From positions 18,067 to 82,066 of the forward strand of contig JAUCBJ010009017.1 of NCBI GenBank assembly GCA_032718475.1: a DNA stretch of 64,000 nucleotides, in the 5' to 3' direction. Source of the DNA: Nemertoderma westbladi (Eukaryota > Xenacoelomorpha > Nemertodermatida > Nemertodermatidae). The notes below the pieces were generated by a model. The model made no database searches, was not told where the DNA came from, and saw only the letters and a list, made by a program, of their open reading frames with translations. Positions 44,001 to 59,119 of the stretch are shown here, one piece after another (the first letter of the stretch is position 1; every line of letters starts with the position of its first letter). The translations under genes were made by a program, and so were the position numbers.

Positions 44001-47000
44001 CAAGGTTATTTTATTGGCTCACACAGCCCCACGGTGACATAAACCCAAGGTTATTTTATTGGCTCACACAGCCACACGGTAACATAAACCCAAGGTTATT
44101 TTATTGGCTCACACAGCCCCACGGTGACATAAACCCAAGGTTATTTTATTGGCTCACACAGTACACAGTGACATAAACGCAAAGTTATTTTATTGGTTCA
44201 CACAGCCACACGGTGACATAAACCCAAGGTTATTTTATTGGCTCACACAGCCACACGGTGACATAAACCCAAGGTTATTTTATTGGCTCACACAGCCACA
44301 CGGTGACATAAACCCAAGGTTATTTTATTGGCTAACACAGCCACACTGTGACATAAACCCAAGGTTATTTTATTGGCTCACACATAGCCACACGGTGACA
44401 TAAACCCAAGGTTATTTTATTGGCTCACACAGCCACACGGTGACATAAACCCAAAGTTATTTTATTGGTTCACACAGCCACACGGTGACATAAACCCAAG
44501 GTTATTTTATTGGCTCACACAGCCACACGGTGACATAAACCCAAGGTTATTTTATTGGCTCACACAGCCACACGGTGACATAAACCCAAGGTTATTTTAT
44601 TGGCTAACACAGCCACACGGTGACATAAACCCAAGGTTATTTTATTGGCTCACACATAGCCACACGGTGACATAAACCCAAGGTTATTTTATTGGCTCAC
44701 ACAGCCCCACGGTGACATAAACCCAAGGTTATTTTATTGGCTCACACAGCCACACGGTAACATAAACCCAAGGTTATTTTATTGGCTCACACAGCCCCAC
44801 GGTGACATAAACCCAAGGTTATTTTATTGGCTCACACAGCCACACGGTGACATAAACCCAAAGTTATTTTATTGGTTCACACAGCCACACGGTGACATAA
44901 ACCCAAGGTTATTTTATTGGCTCACACAGCCACACGGTGACATAAACCCAAGGTTATTTTATTGGCTCACACAGCCACACGGTGACATAAACCCAAGGTT
45001 ATTTTATTGGCTAACACAGCCACACGGTGACATAAACCCAAGGTTATTTTATTGGCTCACACAGCCACACGGTGACATAAACCCAAGGTTATTGTATTGG
45101 CTCACACAGCCACACGGTGACATAAACCCAAGGTTATTTTATTGGCTCACACCGCCACACGGTGACATAAACCCAATGTTATTTTATTGGCTCACACAGC
45201 CACACGGTGACATAAACCCAAGGTTATTTTATTGGCTCACACAGCCACACGGTGACATAAACCCAAGGTTATTTTATTGGCTCACACAGCCACACGGTGA
45301 CATAAACCCAAGGTTATTTTATTGGCTCACACAGCCACACGGTGACATAAACCCAAGGTTATTTTATTGGCTCACACAGCCCCACGGTGACATAAACCCA
45401 AGGTTATTTTATTGGCTCACACATAGCCACACGGTGACATAAACCCAAGGTTATTTTATTGGCTCACACAGCCCCACGGTGACATAAACCCAAGGTTATT
45501 TTATTGGCTCACACAGCCACACGGTAACATAAACCCAAGGTTATTTTATTGGCTCACACAGCCCCACGGTGACATAAACCCAAGGTTATTTTATTGGCTC
45601 ACACAGCCACACGGTGACATAAACCCAAAGTTATTTTATTGGTTCACACAGCCACACGGTGACATAAACCCAAGGTTATTTTATTGGCTCACACAGCCAC
45701 ACGGTGACATAAACCCAAGGTTATTTTATTGGCTCACACAGCCACACGGTGACATAAACCCAAGGTTATTTTATTGGCTAACACAGCCACACGGTGACAT
45801 AAACCCAAGGTTATTTTATTGGCTCACACATAGCCACACGGTGACATAAACCAAAGGTTATTTTATTGGCTCACAGCCACACGGTGACATAAACCCAAGG
45901 TTATTTTATTGGCTCACACAGCCCCACGGTGACATAAACCCAAGGTTATTTTATTGGCTCACACAGCCACACGGTGACATAAACCCAAGGTTATTTTATT
46001 GGCTCACACAGCCACACGGTGACATAAACCCAATGTTATTTTATTGGCTCACACAGCCACACGGTGACATAAACCCAAGGTTATTTTATTGGCTCACACA
46101 TAGCCACACGGTGACATAAACCCAAGGTTATTTTATTGGCTCACACAGCCCTACGGTGACATAAACCCAAGGTTATTTTATTGGCTCACACAGCCACACG
46201 GTGACATAAACCCAAGGTTATTTTATTGGCTCACACAGCCCCACGGTGACATAAACCCAAGGTTATTTTATTGGCTCACACAGCCACACGGTGACATAAA
46301 CCCAAAGTTATTTTATTGGTTCACACAGCCACACGGTGACATAAACCCAAGGTTATTTTATTGGCTCACACAGCCACACGGTGACATAAACCCAAGGTTA
46401 TTTTATTGGCTCACACAGCCACACGGTGACATAAACCCAAGGTTATTTTATTGGCTCACACAGCCACACGGTGACATAAACCCAAGGTTATTTTATTGGC
46501 TCACACAGCCACACGGTGACATAAACCCAAGGTTATTTTATTGGCTCACACAGCCACACGGTGACATAAACCCAAGGTTATTTTATTGGCTCACACCGCC
46601 ACACGGTGACATAAACCCAATGTTATTTTATTGGCTCACACAGCCACACGGTGACATAAACCCAAGGTTATTTTATTGGCTCACACAGCCACACGGTGAC
46701 ATAAACCCAAGGTTATTTTATTGGCTCACACAGCCACACGGTGACATAAACCCAAGGTTATTTTATTGGCTCACACAGCCACACGGTGACATAAACCCAA
46801 GGTTATTTTATTGGCTCACACAGCCCCACGGTGACATAAACCCAAGGTTATTTTATTGGCTCACACATAGCCACACGGTGACATAAACCCAAGGTTATTT
46901 TATTGGCTCACACAGCCCCACGGTGACATAAACCCAAGGTTATTTTATTGGCTCACACAGCCACACGGTAACATAAACCCAAGGTTATTTTATTGGCTCA

Positions 47001-50000
47001 CACAGCCCCACGGTGACATAAACCCAAGGTTATTTTATTGGCTCACACAGCCACACGGTGACATAAACCCAAAGTTATTTTATTGGTTCACACAGCCACA
47101 CGGTGACATAAACCCAAGGTTATTTTATTGGCTCACACAGCCACACGGTGACATAAACCCAAGGTTATTTTATTGGCTCACACAGCCACACGGTGACATA
47201 AACCCAAGGTTATTTTATTGGCTAACACAGCCACACGGTGACATAAACCCAAGGTTATTTTATTGGCTCACACATAGCCACACGGTGACATAAACCCAAG
47301 GTTATTTTATTGGCTCACACAGCCCCACGGTGACATAAACCCAAGGTTATTTTATTGGCTCACACAGCCACACGGTGACATAAACCCAAGGTTATTTTAT
47401 TGGCTCACACAGCCACACGGTGACATAAACCCAAGGTTATTTTATTGGCTCACACAGCCACACGGTGACATAAACCCAAGGTTATTTTATTGGCTCACAC
47501 AGCCACACGGTGACATAAACCCAAGGTTATTTTATTGGCTCACACAGCCACACGGTGACATAAACCCAAGGTTATTTTATTGGCTCACACAGCCACACGG
47601 TGACATAAACCCAAGGTTATTTTATTGGCTCACACAGCCACACGGTGACATAAACCCAAGGTTATTTTATTGGCTCACACAGCCACACGGTGACATAAAC
47701 CCAAGGTTATTTTATTGGCTCACACAGCCACACGGTGACATAAACCCAAGGTTATTTTATTGGCTCACACAGCCACACGGTGACATAAACCCAATGTTAT
47801 TTTATTGGCTCACACAGCCACACGGTGACATAAACCCAAGGTTATTTTATTGGCTCACACAGCCACACGGTGACATAAACCCAAGGTTATTTTATTGGCT
47901 CACACAGCCACACGGTGACATAAACCCAAGGTTATTTTATTGGCTCACACAGCCACACGGTGACATAAACCCAAGGTTATTTTATTGGCTCACACAGCCA
48001 CACGGTGACATAAACCCAAGGTTATTTTATTGGCTCACACAGCCACACGGTGACATAAACCCAAGGTTATTTTATTGGCTCACACAGCCACACGGTGACA
48101 TAAACCCAAGGTTATTTTATTGGCTCACACAGCCACACGGTGACATAAACCCAAGGTTATTTTATTGGCTCACACAGCCCCACGGTGACATAAACCCAAG
48201 GTTATTTTATTGGCTCACACAGCCACACGGTGACATAAACCCAAGGTTATTTTATTGGCTCACACAGCCACACGGTGACATAAACCCAAGGTTATTTTAT
48301 TGGCTCACACAGCCACACGGTGACATAAACCCAAGGTTATTTTATTGGCTCACACAGCCACACGGTGACATAAACCCAAGGTTATTTTATTGGCTCACAC
48401 AGCCACACGGTGACATAAACCCAAGGTTATTTTATTGGCTCACACATAGCCACACGGTGACATAAACCCAAGGTTATTTTATTGGCTCACACAGCCCCAC
48501 GGTGACATAAACCCAAGGTTATTTTATTGGCTCACACAGCCACACGGTGACATAAACCCAAGGTTATTTTATTGGCTCACACAGCCACACGGTGACATAA
48601 ACCCAAGGTTATTTTATTGGCTCACACAAGCCACACGGTGACATAAACCCAAGGTTATTTTATTGGCTCACACAGCCCCACGGTGACATAAACCCAAGGT
48701 TATTTTATTGGCTCACACAGCCACACGGTGACATAAACCCAAGGTTATTTTATTGGCTCACACAGCCACACGGTGACATAAACCCAAGGTTATTTTATTG
48801 GCTCACACAGCCACACGGTGACATAAACCCAAGGTTATTTTATTGGCTCACACAGCCACACGGTGACATAAACCCAAGGTTATTTTATTGGCTCACACAG
48901 CCACACGGTGACATAAACCCAAGGTTATTTTATTGGCTCACACAGCCACACGGTGACATAAACCCAAGGTTATTTTATTGGCTCACACAGCCACACGGTG
49001 ACATAAACCCAAGGTTATTTTATTGGCTCACACAGCCACACGGTGACATAAACCCAAGGTTATTTTATTGGCTCACACAGCCACACGGTGACATAAACCC
49101 AAGGTTATTTTATTGGCTCACACAGCCACACGGTGACATAAACCCAAGGTTATTTTATTGGCTCACACAGCCACACGGTGACATAAACCCAAGGTTATTT
49201 TATTGGCTCACACAGCCACACGGTGACATAAACCCAAGGTTATTTTATTGGCTCACACAGCCACACGGTGACATAAACCCAAGGTTATTTTATTGGCTCA
49301 CACAGCCACACGGTGACATAAACCCAAGGTTATTTTATTGGCTCACACAGCCACACGGTGACATAAACCCAAGGTTATTTTATTGGCTCACACAGCCACA
49401 CGGTGACATAAACCCAAGGTTATTTTATTGGCTCACACAGCCACACGGTGACATAAACCCAAGGTTATTTTATTGGCTCACACAGCCACACGGTGACATA
49501 AACCCAAGGTTATTTTATTGGCTCACACAGCCACACGGTGACATAAACCCAAGGTTATTTTATTGGCTCACACATAGCCACACGGTGACATAAACCAAAG
49601 GTTATTTTATTGGCTCACAGCCACACGGTGACATAAACCCAAGGTTATTTTATTGGCTCACACAGCCCCACGGTGACATAAACCCAAGGTTATTTTATTG
49701 GCTCACACAGCCACACGGTGACATAAACCCAAGGTTATTTTATTGGCTCACACAGCCACACGGTGACATAAACCCAATGTTATTTTATTGGCTCACACAG
49801 CCACACGGTGACATAAACCCAAGGTTATTTTATTGGCTCACACAGCCACACGGTGACATAAACCCAAGGTTATTTTATTGGCTCACACAGCCACACGGTG
49901 ACATAAACCCAAGGTTATTTTATTGGCTCACACAGCCACACGGTGACATAAACCCAAGGTTATTTTATTGGCTCACACAGCCACACGGTGACATAAACCC

Positions 50001-53000
50001 AAGGTTATTTTATTGGCTCACACAGCCACGCGGTGACATAAACCCAAGGTTATTTTATTGGCTCACACAGCCACACGGTGACATAAACGCAAGGTTATTT
50101 TATTGGCTCACACAGCCACACGGTAACATAAACCCAAAGTTATTTTATTGGCTCACACAGCCACACGGTGACATAAACCCAAGGTTATTTTATTGGCTCA
50201 CACAGCCCCACGGTGACATAAACCCAAGGTTATTTTATTGGCTCACACAGCCACACGGTGACATAAACCCAAGGTTATTTTATTGGCTCACACAGCCACA
50301 CGGTGACATAAACCCAAGGTTATTTTATTGGCTCACACAGCCACACGGTGACATAAACCCAAGGTTATTTTATTGGCTCACACAGCCACACGGTGACATA
50401 AACCCAAGGTTATTTTATTGGCTCACACAGCCACACGGTGACATAAACCCAAGGTTATTTTATTGGCTCACACAGCCACACGGTGACATAAACCCAAGGT
50501 TATTTTATTGGCTCACACAGCCCCACGGTGACATAAACCCAAGGTTATTTTATTGGCTCACACAGCCACACGGTGACATAAACCCAAGGTTATTTTATTG
50601 GCTCACACAGCCACACGGTGACATAAACCCAAGGTTATTTTATTGGCTCACACAGCCACACGGTGACATAAACCCAAGGTTATTTTATTGGCTCACACAG
50701 CCACACGGTGACATAAACCCAAGGTTATTTTATTGGCTCACACAGCCACACGGTGACATAAACCCAAGGTTATTTTATTGGCTCACACAGCCACACGGTG
50801 ACATAAACCCAAGGTTATTTTATTGGCTCACACAGCCCCACGGTGACATAAACCCAAGGTTATTTTATTGGCTCACACAGCCACACGGTGACATAAACCC
50901 AAGGTTATTTTATTGGCTCACACAGCCCCACGGTGACATAAACCCAAGGTTATTTTATTGGCTCACACAGCCACACGGTGACATAAACCCAAGGTTATTT
51001 TATTGGCTCACACAGCCACACGGTGACATAAACCCAAGGTTATTTTATTGGCTCACACAGCCACACGGTGACATAAACCCAAGGTTATTTTATTGGCTCA
51101 CACAGCCACACGGTGACATAAACCCAAGGTTATTTTATTGGCTCACACAGCCACACGGTGACATAAACCCAAGGTTATTTTATTGGCTCACACAGCCACA
51201 CGGTGACATAAACCCAAGGTTATTTTATTGGCTCACACAGCCACACGGTGACATAAACCCAAGGTTATTTTATTGGCTCACACCGCCACACGGTGACATA
51301 AACCCAATGTTATTTTATTGGCTCACACAGCCACACGGTGACATAAACCCAAGGTTATTTTATTGGCTCACACAGCCACACGGTGACATAAACCCAAGGT
51401 TATTTTATTGGCTCACACAGCCACACGGTGACATAAACCCAAGGTTATTTTATTGGCTCACACAGCCACACGGTGACATAAACCCAAGGTTATTTTATTG
51501 GCTCACACAGCCCCACGGTGACATAAACCCAAGGTTATTTTATTGGCTCACACATAGCCACACGGTGACATAAACCCAAGGTTATTTTATTGGCTCACAC
51601 AGCCCCACGGTGACATAAACCCAAGGTTATTTTATTGGCTCACACAGCCACACGGTAACATAAACCCAAGGTTATTTTATTGGCTCACACAGCCCCACGG
51701 TGACATAAACCCAAGGTTATTTTATTGGCTCACACAGCCACACGGTGACATAAACCCAAAGTTATTTTATTGGTTCACACAGCCACACGGTGACATAAAC
51801 CCAAGGTTATTTTATTGGCTCACACAGCCACACGGTGACATAAACCCAAGGTTATTTTATTGGCTCACACAGCCACACGGTGACATAAACCCAAGGTTAT
51901 TTTATTGGCTAACACAGCCACACGGTGACATAAACCCAAGGTTATTTTATTGGCTCACACATAGCCACACGGTGACATAAACCAAAGGTTATTTTATTGG
52001 CTCACAGCCACACGGTGACATAAACCCAAGGTTATTTTATTGGCTCACACAGCCCCACGGTGACATAAACCCAAGGTTATTTTATTGGCTCACACAGCCA
52101 CACGGTGACATAAACCCAAGGTTATTTTATTGGCTCACACAGCCACACGGTGACATAAACCCAATGTTATTTTATTGGCTCACACAGCCACACGGTGACA
52201 TAAACCCAAGGTTATTTTATTGGCTCACACAGCCACACGGTGACATAAACCCAAGGTTATTTTATTGGCTCACACAGCCACACGGTGACATAAACCCAAG
52301 GTTATTTTATTGGCTCACACAGCCACACGGTGACATAAACCCAAGGTTATTTTATTGGCTCACACAGCCCCACGGTGACATAAACCCAAGGTTATTTTAT
52401 TGGCTCACACAGCCACGCGGTGACATAAACCCAAGGTTATTTTATTGGCTCACACAGCCACACGGTGACATAAACCCAAGGTTATTTTATTGGCTCACAC
52501 AGCCACACGGTGACATAAACCCAAAGTTATTTTATTGGCTCACACAGCCACACGGTGACATAAACCCAAGGTTATTTTATTGGCTCACACAGCCACACGG
52601 TGACATAAACCCAAGGTTATTTTATTGGCTCACACAGCCACACGGTGACATAAACCCAAGGTTATTTTATTGGCTCACACAGCCACACGGTGACATAAAC
52701 CCAAGGTTATTTTATTGGCTCACACAGCCACACGGTGACATAAACCCAAGGTTATTTTATTGGCTCACACAGCCACACGGTGACATAAACCCAAGGTTAT
52801 TTTATTGGCTCACACCGCCACACGGTGACATAAACCCAATGTTATTTTATTGGCTCACACAGCCACACGGTGACATAAACCCAAGGTTATTTTATTGGCT
52901 CACACAGCCACACGGTGACATAAACCCAAGGTTATTTTATTGGCTCACACAGCCACACGGTGACATAAACCCAAGGTTATTTTATTGGCTCACACAGTCA

Positions 53001-56000
53001 CACGGTGACATAAACCCAAGGTTATTTTATTGGCTCACACAGCCCCACGGTGACATAAACCCAAGGTTATTTTATTGGCTCACACATAGCCACACGGTGA
53101 CATAAACCCAAGGTTATTTTATTGGCTCACACAGCCCCACGGTGACATAAACCCAAGGTTATTTTATTGGCTCACACAGCCACACGGTAACATAAACCCA
53201 AGGTTATTTTATTGGCTCACACAGCCCCACGGTGACATAAACCCAAGGTTATTTTATTGGCTCACACAGCCACACGGTGACATAAACCCAAAGTTATTTT
53301 ATTGGTTCACACAGCCACACGGTGACATAAACCCAAGGTTATTTTATTGGCTCACACAGCCACACGGTGACATAAACCCAAGGTTATTTTATTGGCTCAC
53401 ACAGCCACACGGTGACATAAACCCAAGGTTATTTTATTGGCTAACACAGCCACACGGTGACATAAACCCAAGGTTATTTTATTGGCTCACACATAGCCAC
53501 ACGGTGACATAAACCAAAGGTTATTTTATTGGCTCACAGCCACACGGTGACATAAACCCAAGGTTATTTTATTGGCTCACACAGCCCCACGGTGACATAA
53601 ACCCAAGGTTATTTTATTGGCTCACACAGCCACACGGTGACATAAACCCAAGGTTATTTTATTGGCTCACACAGCCACACGGTGACATAAACCCAATGTT
53701 ATTTTATTGGCTCACACAGCCACACGGTGACATAAACCCAAGGTTATTTTATTGGCTCACACAGCCACACGGTGACATAAACCCAAGGTTATTTTATTGG
53801 CTCACACAGCCACACGGTGACATAAACCCAAGGTTATTTTATTGGCTCACACAGCCACACGGTGACATAAACCCAAGGTTATTTTATTGGCTCACACAGC
53901 CACACGGTGACATAAACCCAAGGTTATTTTATTGGCTCACACAGCCACGCGGTGACATAAACCCAAGGTTATTTTATTGGCTCACACAGCCACACGGTGA
54001 CATAAACGCAAGGTTATTTTATTGGCTCACACAGCCACACGGTAACATAAACCCAAAGTTATTTTATTGGCTCATACAGCCACACGGTGACATAAACCCA
54101 AGGTTATTTTATTGGCTCACACAGCCCCACGGTGACATAAACCCAAGGTTATTTTATTGGCTCACACAGCCACACGGTGACATAAACCCAAGGTTATTTT
54201 ATTGGCTCACACAGCCACACGGTGACATAAACCCAAGGTTATTTTATTGGCTCATACAGCCACACGGTGACATAAACCCAAGGTTATTTTATTGGCTCAC
54301 ACAGCCACACGGTGACATAAACCCAAGGTTATTTTATTGGCTAACACAGCCACACGGTGACATAAACCCAAGGTTATTTATTGGCTCACACAGCCACACG
54401 GTGACATAAACCCAAGGTTATTTTATTGGCTCACACAGCCCCACGGTGACATAAACCCAAGGTTATTTTATTGGCTCACACAGCCACACGGTGACATAAA
54501 CCCAAGGTTATTTTATTGGCTCACACAGCCACACGGTGACATAAACCCAAGGTTATTTTATTGGCTCACACAGCCACACGGTGACATAAACCCAAGGTTA
54601 TTTTATTGGCTCACACAGCCACACGGTGACATAAACCCAAGGTTATTTTATTGGCTAACACAGCCACACGGTGACATAAACCCAAGGTTATTTTATTGGC
54701 TCACACATAGCCACACGGTGACATAAACCCAAGGTTATTTTATTGGCTCACACAGCCCCACGGTGACATAAACCCAAGGTTATTTTATTGGCTCACACAG
54801 CCACACGGTAACATAAACCCAAGGTTATTTTATTGGCTCACACAGCCCCACGGTGACATAAACCCAAGGTTATTTTATTGGCTCACACAGCCACACGGTG
54901 ACATAAACCCAAAGTTATTTTATTGGTTCACACAGCCACACGGTGACATAAACCCAAGGTTATTTTATTGGCTCACACAGCCACACGGTGACATAAACCC
55001 AAGGTTATTTTATTGGCTCACACAGCCACACGGTGACATAAACCCAAGGTTATTTTATTGGCTAACACAGCCACACGGTGACATAAACCCAAGGTTATTT
55101 TATTGGCTCACACAGCCACACGGTGACATAAACCCAAGGTTATTTTATTGGCTCACACAGCCACACGGTGACATAAACCCAAGGTTATTTTATTGGCTCA
55201 CACCGCCACACGGTGACATAAACCCAATGTTATTTTATTGGCTCACACAGCCACACGGTGACATAAACCCAAGGTTATTTTATTGGCTCACACAGCCACA
55301 CGGTGACATAAACCCAAGGTTATTTTATTGGCTCACACAGCCACACGGTGACATAAACCCAAGGTTATTTTATTGGCTCACACAGTCACACGGTGACATA
55401 AACCCAAGGTTATTTTATTGGCTCACACAGCCCCACGGTGACATAAACCCAAGGTTATTTTATTGGCTCACACATAGCCACACGGTGACATAAACCCAAG
55501 GTTATTTTATTGGCTCACACAGCCCCACGGTGACATAAACCCAAGGTTATTTTATTGGCTCACACAGCCACACGGTAACATAAACCCAAGGTTATTTTAT
55601 TGGCTCACACAGCCCCACGGTGACATAAACCCAAGGTTATTTTATTGGCTCACACAGCCACACGGTGACATAAACCCAAAGTTATTTTATTGGTTCACAC
55701 AGCCACACGGTGACATAAACCCAAGGTTATTTTATTGGCTCACACAGCCACACGGTGACATAAACCCAAGGTTATTTTATTGGCTCACACAGCCACACGG
55801 TGACATAAACCCAAGGTTATTTTATTGGCTAACACAGCCACACGGTGACATAAACCCAAGGTTATTTTATTGGCTCACACATAGCCACACGGTGACATAA
55901 ACCAAAGGTTATTTTATTGGCTCACAGCCACACGGTGACATAAACCCAAGGTTATTTTATTGGCTCACACAGCCCCACGGTGACATAAACCCAAGGTTAT

Positions 56001-57665
56001 TTTATTGGCTCACACAGCCACACGGTGACATAAACCCAAGGTTATTTTATTGGCTCACACAGCCACACGGTGACATAAACCCAATGTTATTTTATTGGCT
56101 CACACAGCCACACGGTGACATAAACCCAAGGTTATTTTATTGGCTCACACAGCCACACGGTGACATAAACCCAAGGTTATTTTATTGGCTCACACAGCCA
56201 CACGGTGACATAAACCCAAGGTTATTTTATTGGCTCACACAGCCACACGGTGACATAAACCCAAGGTTATTTTATTGGCTCACACAGCCACACGGTGACA
56301 TAAACCCAAGGTTATTTTATTGGCTCACACAGCCACGCGGTGACATAAACCCAAGGTTATTTTATTGGCTCACACAGCCACACGGTGACATAAACGCAAG
56401 GTTATTTTATTGGCTCACACAGCCACACGGTAACATAAACCCAAAGTTATTTTATTGGCTCATACAGCCACACGGTGACATAAACCCAAGGTTATTTTAT
56501 TGGCTCACACAGCCCCACGGTGACATAAACCCAAGGTTATTTTATTGGCTCACACAGCCACACGGTGACATAAACCCAAGGTTATTTTATTGGCTCACAC
56601 AGCCACACGGTGACATAAACCCAAGGTTATTTTATTGGCTCATACAGCCACACGGTGACATAAACCCAAGGTTATTTTATTGGCTCACACAGCCACACGG
56701 TGACATAAACCCAAGGTTATTTTATTGGCTAACACAGCCACACGGTGACATAAACCCAAGGTTATTTTATTGGCTCACACAGCCACACGGTGACATAAAC
56801 CCAAGGTTATTTTATTGGCTCACACAGCCCCACGGTGACATAAACCCAAGGTTATTTTATTGGCTCACACAGCCACACGGTGACATAAACCCAAGGTTAT
56901 TTTATTGGCTCAAACAGCCACACGGTGACATAAACCCAAGGTTATTTTATTGGCTCACACAGCCCCACGGTGACATAAACCCAAGGTTATTTTATTGGCT
57001 CACACAGCCACACGGTGACATAAACCCAAGGTTATTTTATTGGCTCACACAGCCACACGGTGACATAAACCCAATGTTATTTTATTGGCTCACACAGCCA
57101 CACGGTGACATAAACCCAAGGTTATTTTATTGGCTCACACACAGCCACACGGTGACATAAACCCAAGGTTATTTTATTGGCTCACACAGCCCCACGGTGA
57201 CATAAACCCAAGGTTATTTTATTGGCTCACACACAGCCACACGGTGACATAAACCCAAGGTTATTTTATTGGCTCACACAGCCCCTCGGTGACATAAACC
57301 CAAGGTTATTTTATTGGCTCACACAGCCACACGGTGACATAAACCCAAGGTTATTTTATTGGCTCATACAGCCACACGGTGACATAAACCCAAGGTTATT
57401 TTATTGGCTCACACAGCCACACGGTGACATAAACCCAAGGTTATTTTATTGGCTCACACAGCCACACGGTGACATAAACCCAAGGTTATTTTATTGGCTC
57501 ATACAGCCACACGGTGACATAAACCCAAGGTTATTTTATTGGCTCATACAGCCACACGGTGACATAAACCCAAGGTTATTTTATTGGCTCATACAGCCAC
57601 ACGGTGACATAAACCCAAGGTTATTTTATTGGCTCATACAGCCACACGGTGACATAAACCCAAGG
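41069..57665. repeat. 45-bp satellite, 16.6 kb, about 369 units, with higher-order repeats
   Basis: The unit reads GTTATTTTATTGGCTCACAC, AGCCACACGGTGACATAAAC, CCAAG. Common variants are GCCCCACGG, GTAACATAAA, ACACATAGCC (+2 bp), GGTTCACAC, GGCTAACAC and CCAATGTTA. The array shows large internal duplications: the rare CCAAAGG variant occurs at 45851, 49595, 51982, 53514 and 55902, and the rare CCACGCGG variant (its CACG G) at 50030, 52417, 53949 and 56337, so shifts of 2387-2388 and 1532 bp recur. Each unit has ATTGG, an inverted CCAAT. The 15-residue frame (LTQPHGDINPRLFYW) is open only because the period is divisible by three; frequent +2-bp units break it. Last units (from about 57360) carry CTCATACAG variants. 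Confidence 0.97.
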
Positions 57666-58264
57666 TGTACTAAATACCAGGTAATGCAGCGAGCGGATTG
57701 CTGAAATTAGTGTGGGCTGATCGTTTCCCTATTTATGACACTATTCTTATAATATTTCCTTAGAAACTTATTTTATGCTACTTTGGTTAGGTGGATATGA
57801 TGACTAGGGTTCATAGAAATGTAATAAAATGTCTTTCTGGAATTTTTATCTTGTAGTTGCCAAGGTAACCGGGTGCAAAGTTCAAACTTTGCGCGCCTGT
57901 ATTTCAAGGCGACAATGGATTCTTCTTTCCTTGAGATTTGGTAAGTGATTAAAGGAAATAAAAGTCTATCAAAATAGTTTACATTTTAATTTGTTTACAT
58001 TCCCCTTGCCATGGAAATAAGTATAATGAGAAATTTGAAAAATTGTCTACCAATTCTATAAAACACCATTTTTATTCGGTTTGTCAGTCTTAATATTAAG
58101 GGCCATTGTAATTCGTCAATTGTGAATCATATTTCTAAGAGTCAATATTTGCCAATAAACTAAACTGTCCAATCAGAGAGCAAAATTAGATAGCATGATA
58201 TTGACATTCCAGAATATTAAATTTCGGTTAGCAATTATTAGAAATAAAGGACAGCGACCAGGCA
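57666..58264 (+). mobile_element. Foldback element, left arm and part of the middle, interrupted
   Basis: It starts TGTACTAAATACCAGGTAAT directly at the end of the satellite and matches 26348-27080, with deletions. Homology stops after GGACAGCGACCAGGCA at 58264, where a TGTGG Gypsy terminus begins. The right arm is not in the window, so the Gypsy element is inserted inside this foldback copy. Confidence 0.8.
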
Positions 58265-58568
58265 TGTGGTATAGTATCAACTAACTCATATAACATATAA
58301 TGTACTTGTACAATGTAGGCCCTATTAATTACATAATAACCGCAATAATCCCCACTCCTCATTAGTCCCACTATCACTGGGATATTGCCAACTCTTCCTA
58401 ATGATTCGTTTCATATGGACCATCAGGTCAAACAGTAATTATTATATTATGAGTTATCTGGTGGTGGTGTCACGTTTAACATCGTATAATATATTTGTCA
58501 TTTTGTTGAGATAAAAATAATGTTTAAGATTAAAACAATAAACTACGTATTATAACCAAACTATACTA
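58265..58568 (+). repeat. Putative 5' LTR of the Gypsy element
   Basis: The start is supported by the homology break and a TG terminus. The end is provisional: TGGCGCAGTGTGTAG at 58569 could be a primer-binding site, but the preceding bases (ACTATACTA) do not give the usual CA end. No second LTR is available for comparison. Confidence 0.45.
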
Positions 58569-58663
58569 TGGCGCAGTGTGTAGTAACTAAATTTAGAATT
58601 TAGAAACTATTGCTATTAGATTATTCAGTGTTTTAAATTATATTAATATTAAAAATATTAAAT

Positions 58664-59119
58664 ATGGCCACGTACGACGTTGACGCCACAATCAAAAGAT
58701 TGAAGGCCAGTAGAAGAGGTTTTAAAGCCAATTGCACACGTTCGGAAAACGTGCTCAAATCAGAAATCAATGAATTCGAGATTCTTGACTCAGATAACCG
58801 CGGCTATGTTGAGCTAGAAGCACTGGAGACTGCACTAAATATGTTTCTGAGCGCTAACGAGAAATATGTATCGTGTCACAATGAAATATCGGAGCTCGAG
58901 GACTCCGAAGATGTAGCCACCGAGCAGGCAGTTACTAATGCTCAGAGATCAGCCATCTATTACGCCAAAAATATTGCAAAAAAGCGGGAAGCAATACAGG
59001 GACATAGAATGTGCATAGAGACATCCAACATCTCTTCAGCAACACACGATAAGGCAAAGCCACGTCGCATGGAGACACCATCATTAAGATCACCTATAGA
59101 CCTCAAGCAGTCAAGCTAG
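58664..59119 (+). pseudogene. Gypsy Gag, N-terminal frame
   Basis: The frame has 151 codons from ATG 58664, in good start context after AATATTAAAT. It encodes a mostly helical, charged region (RLKASRRGFKAN; NEISELEDSEDVATEQA) of the kind found at the Gag N-terminus of this group. It stops at 59117-59119. The downstream Gag region continues in the -1 frame, open from 59053, so the frames overlap by 67 nt. No classical slippery heptamer is visible in the overlap, which favours a mutation over programmed shifting. Confidence 0.7.

Noticed and set aside
41069-57665. CRISPR-like array
   Set aside because: Units are contiguous with no unique spacers, and the context is animal genomic DNA.
41032-57704. 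Repeat ORFs of up to 598 codons with the unit LTQPHGDINPRLFYW
   Set aside because: They start only at the CCAATG variant unit and end at each +2-bp unit; nothing other than satellite is encoded.
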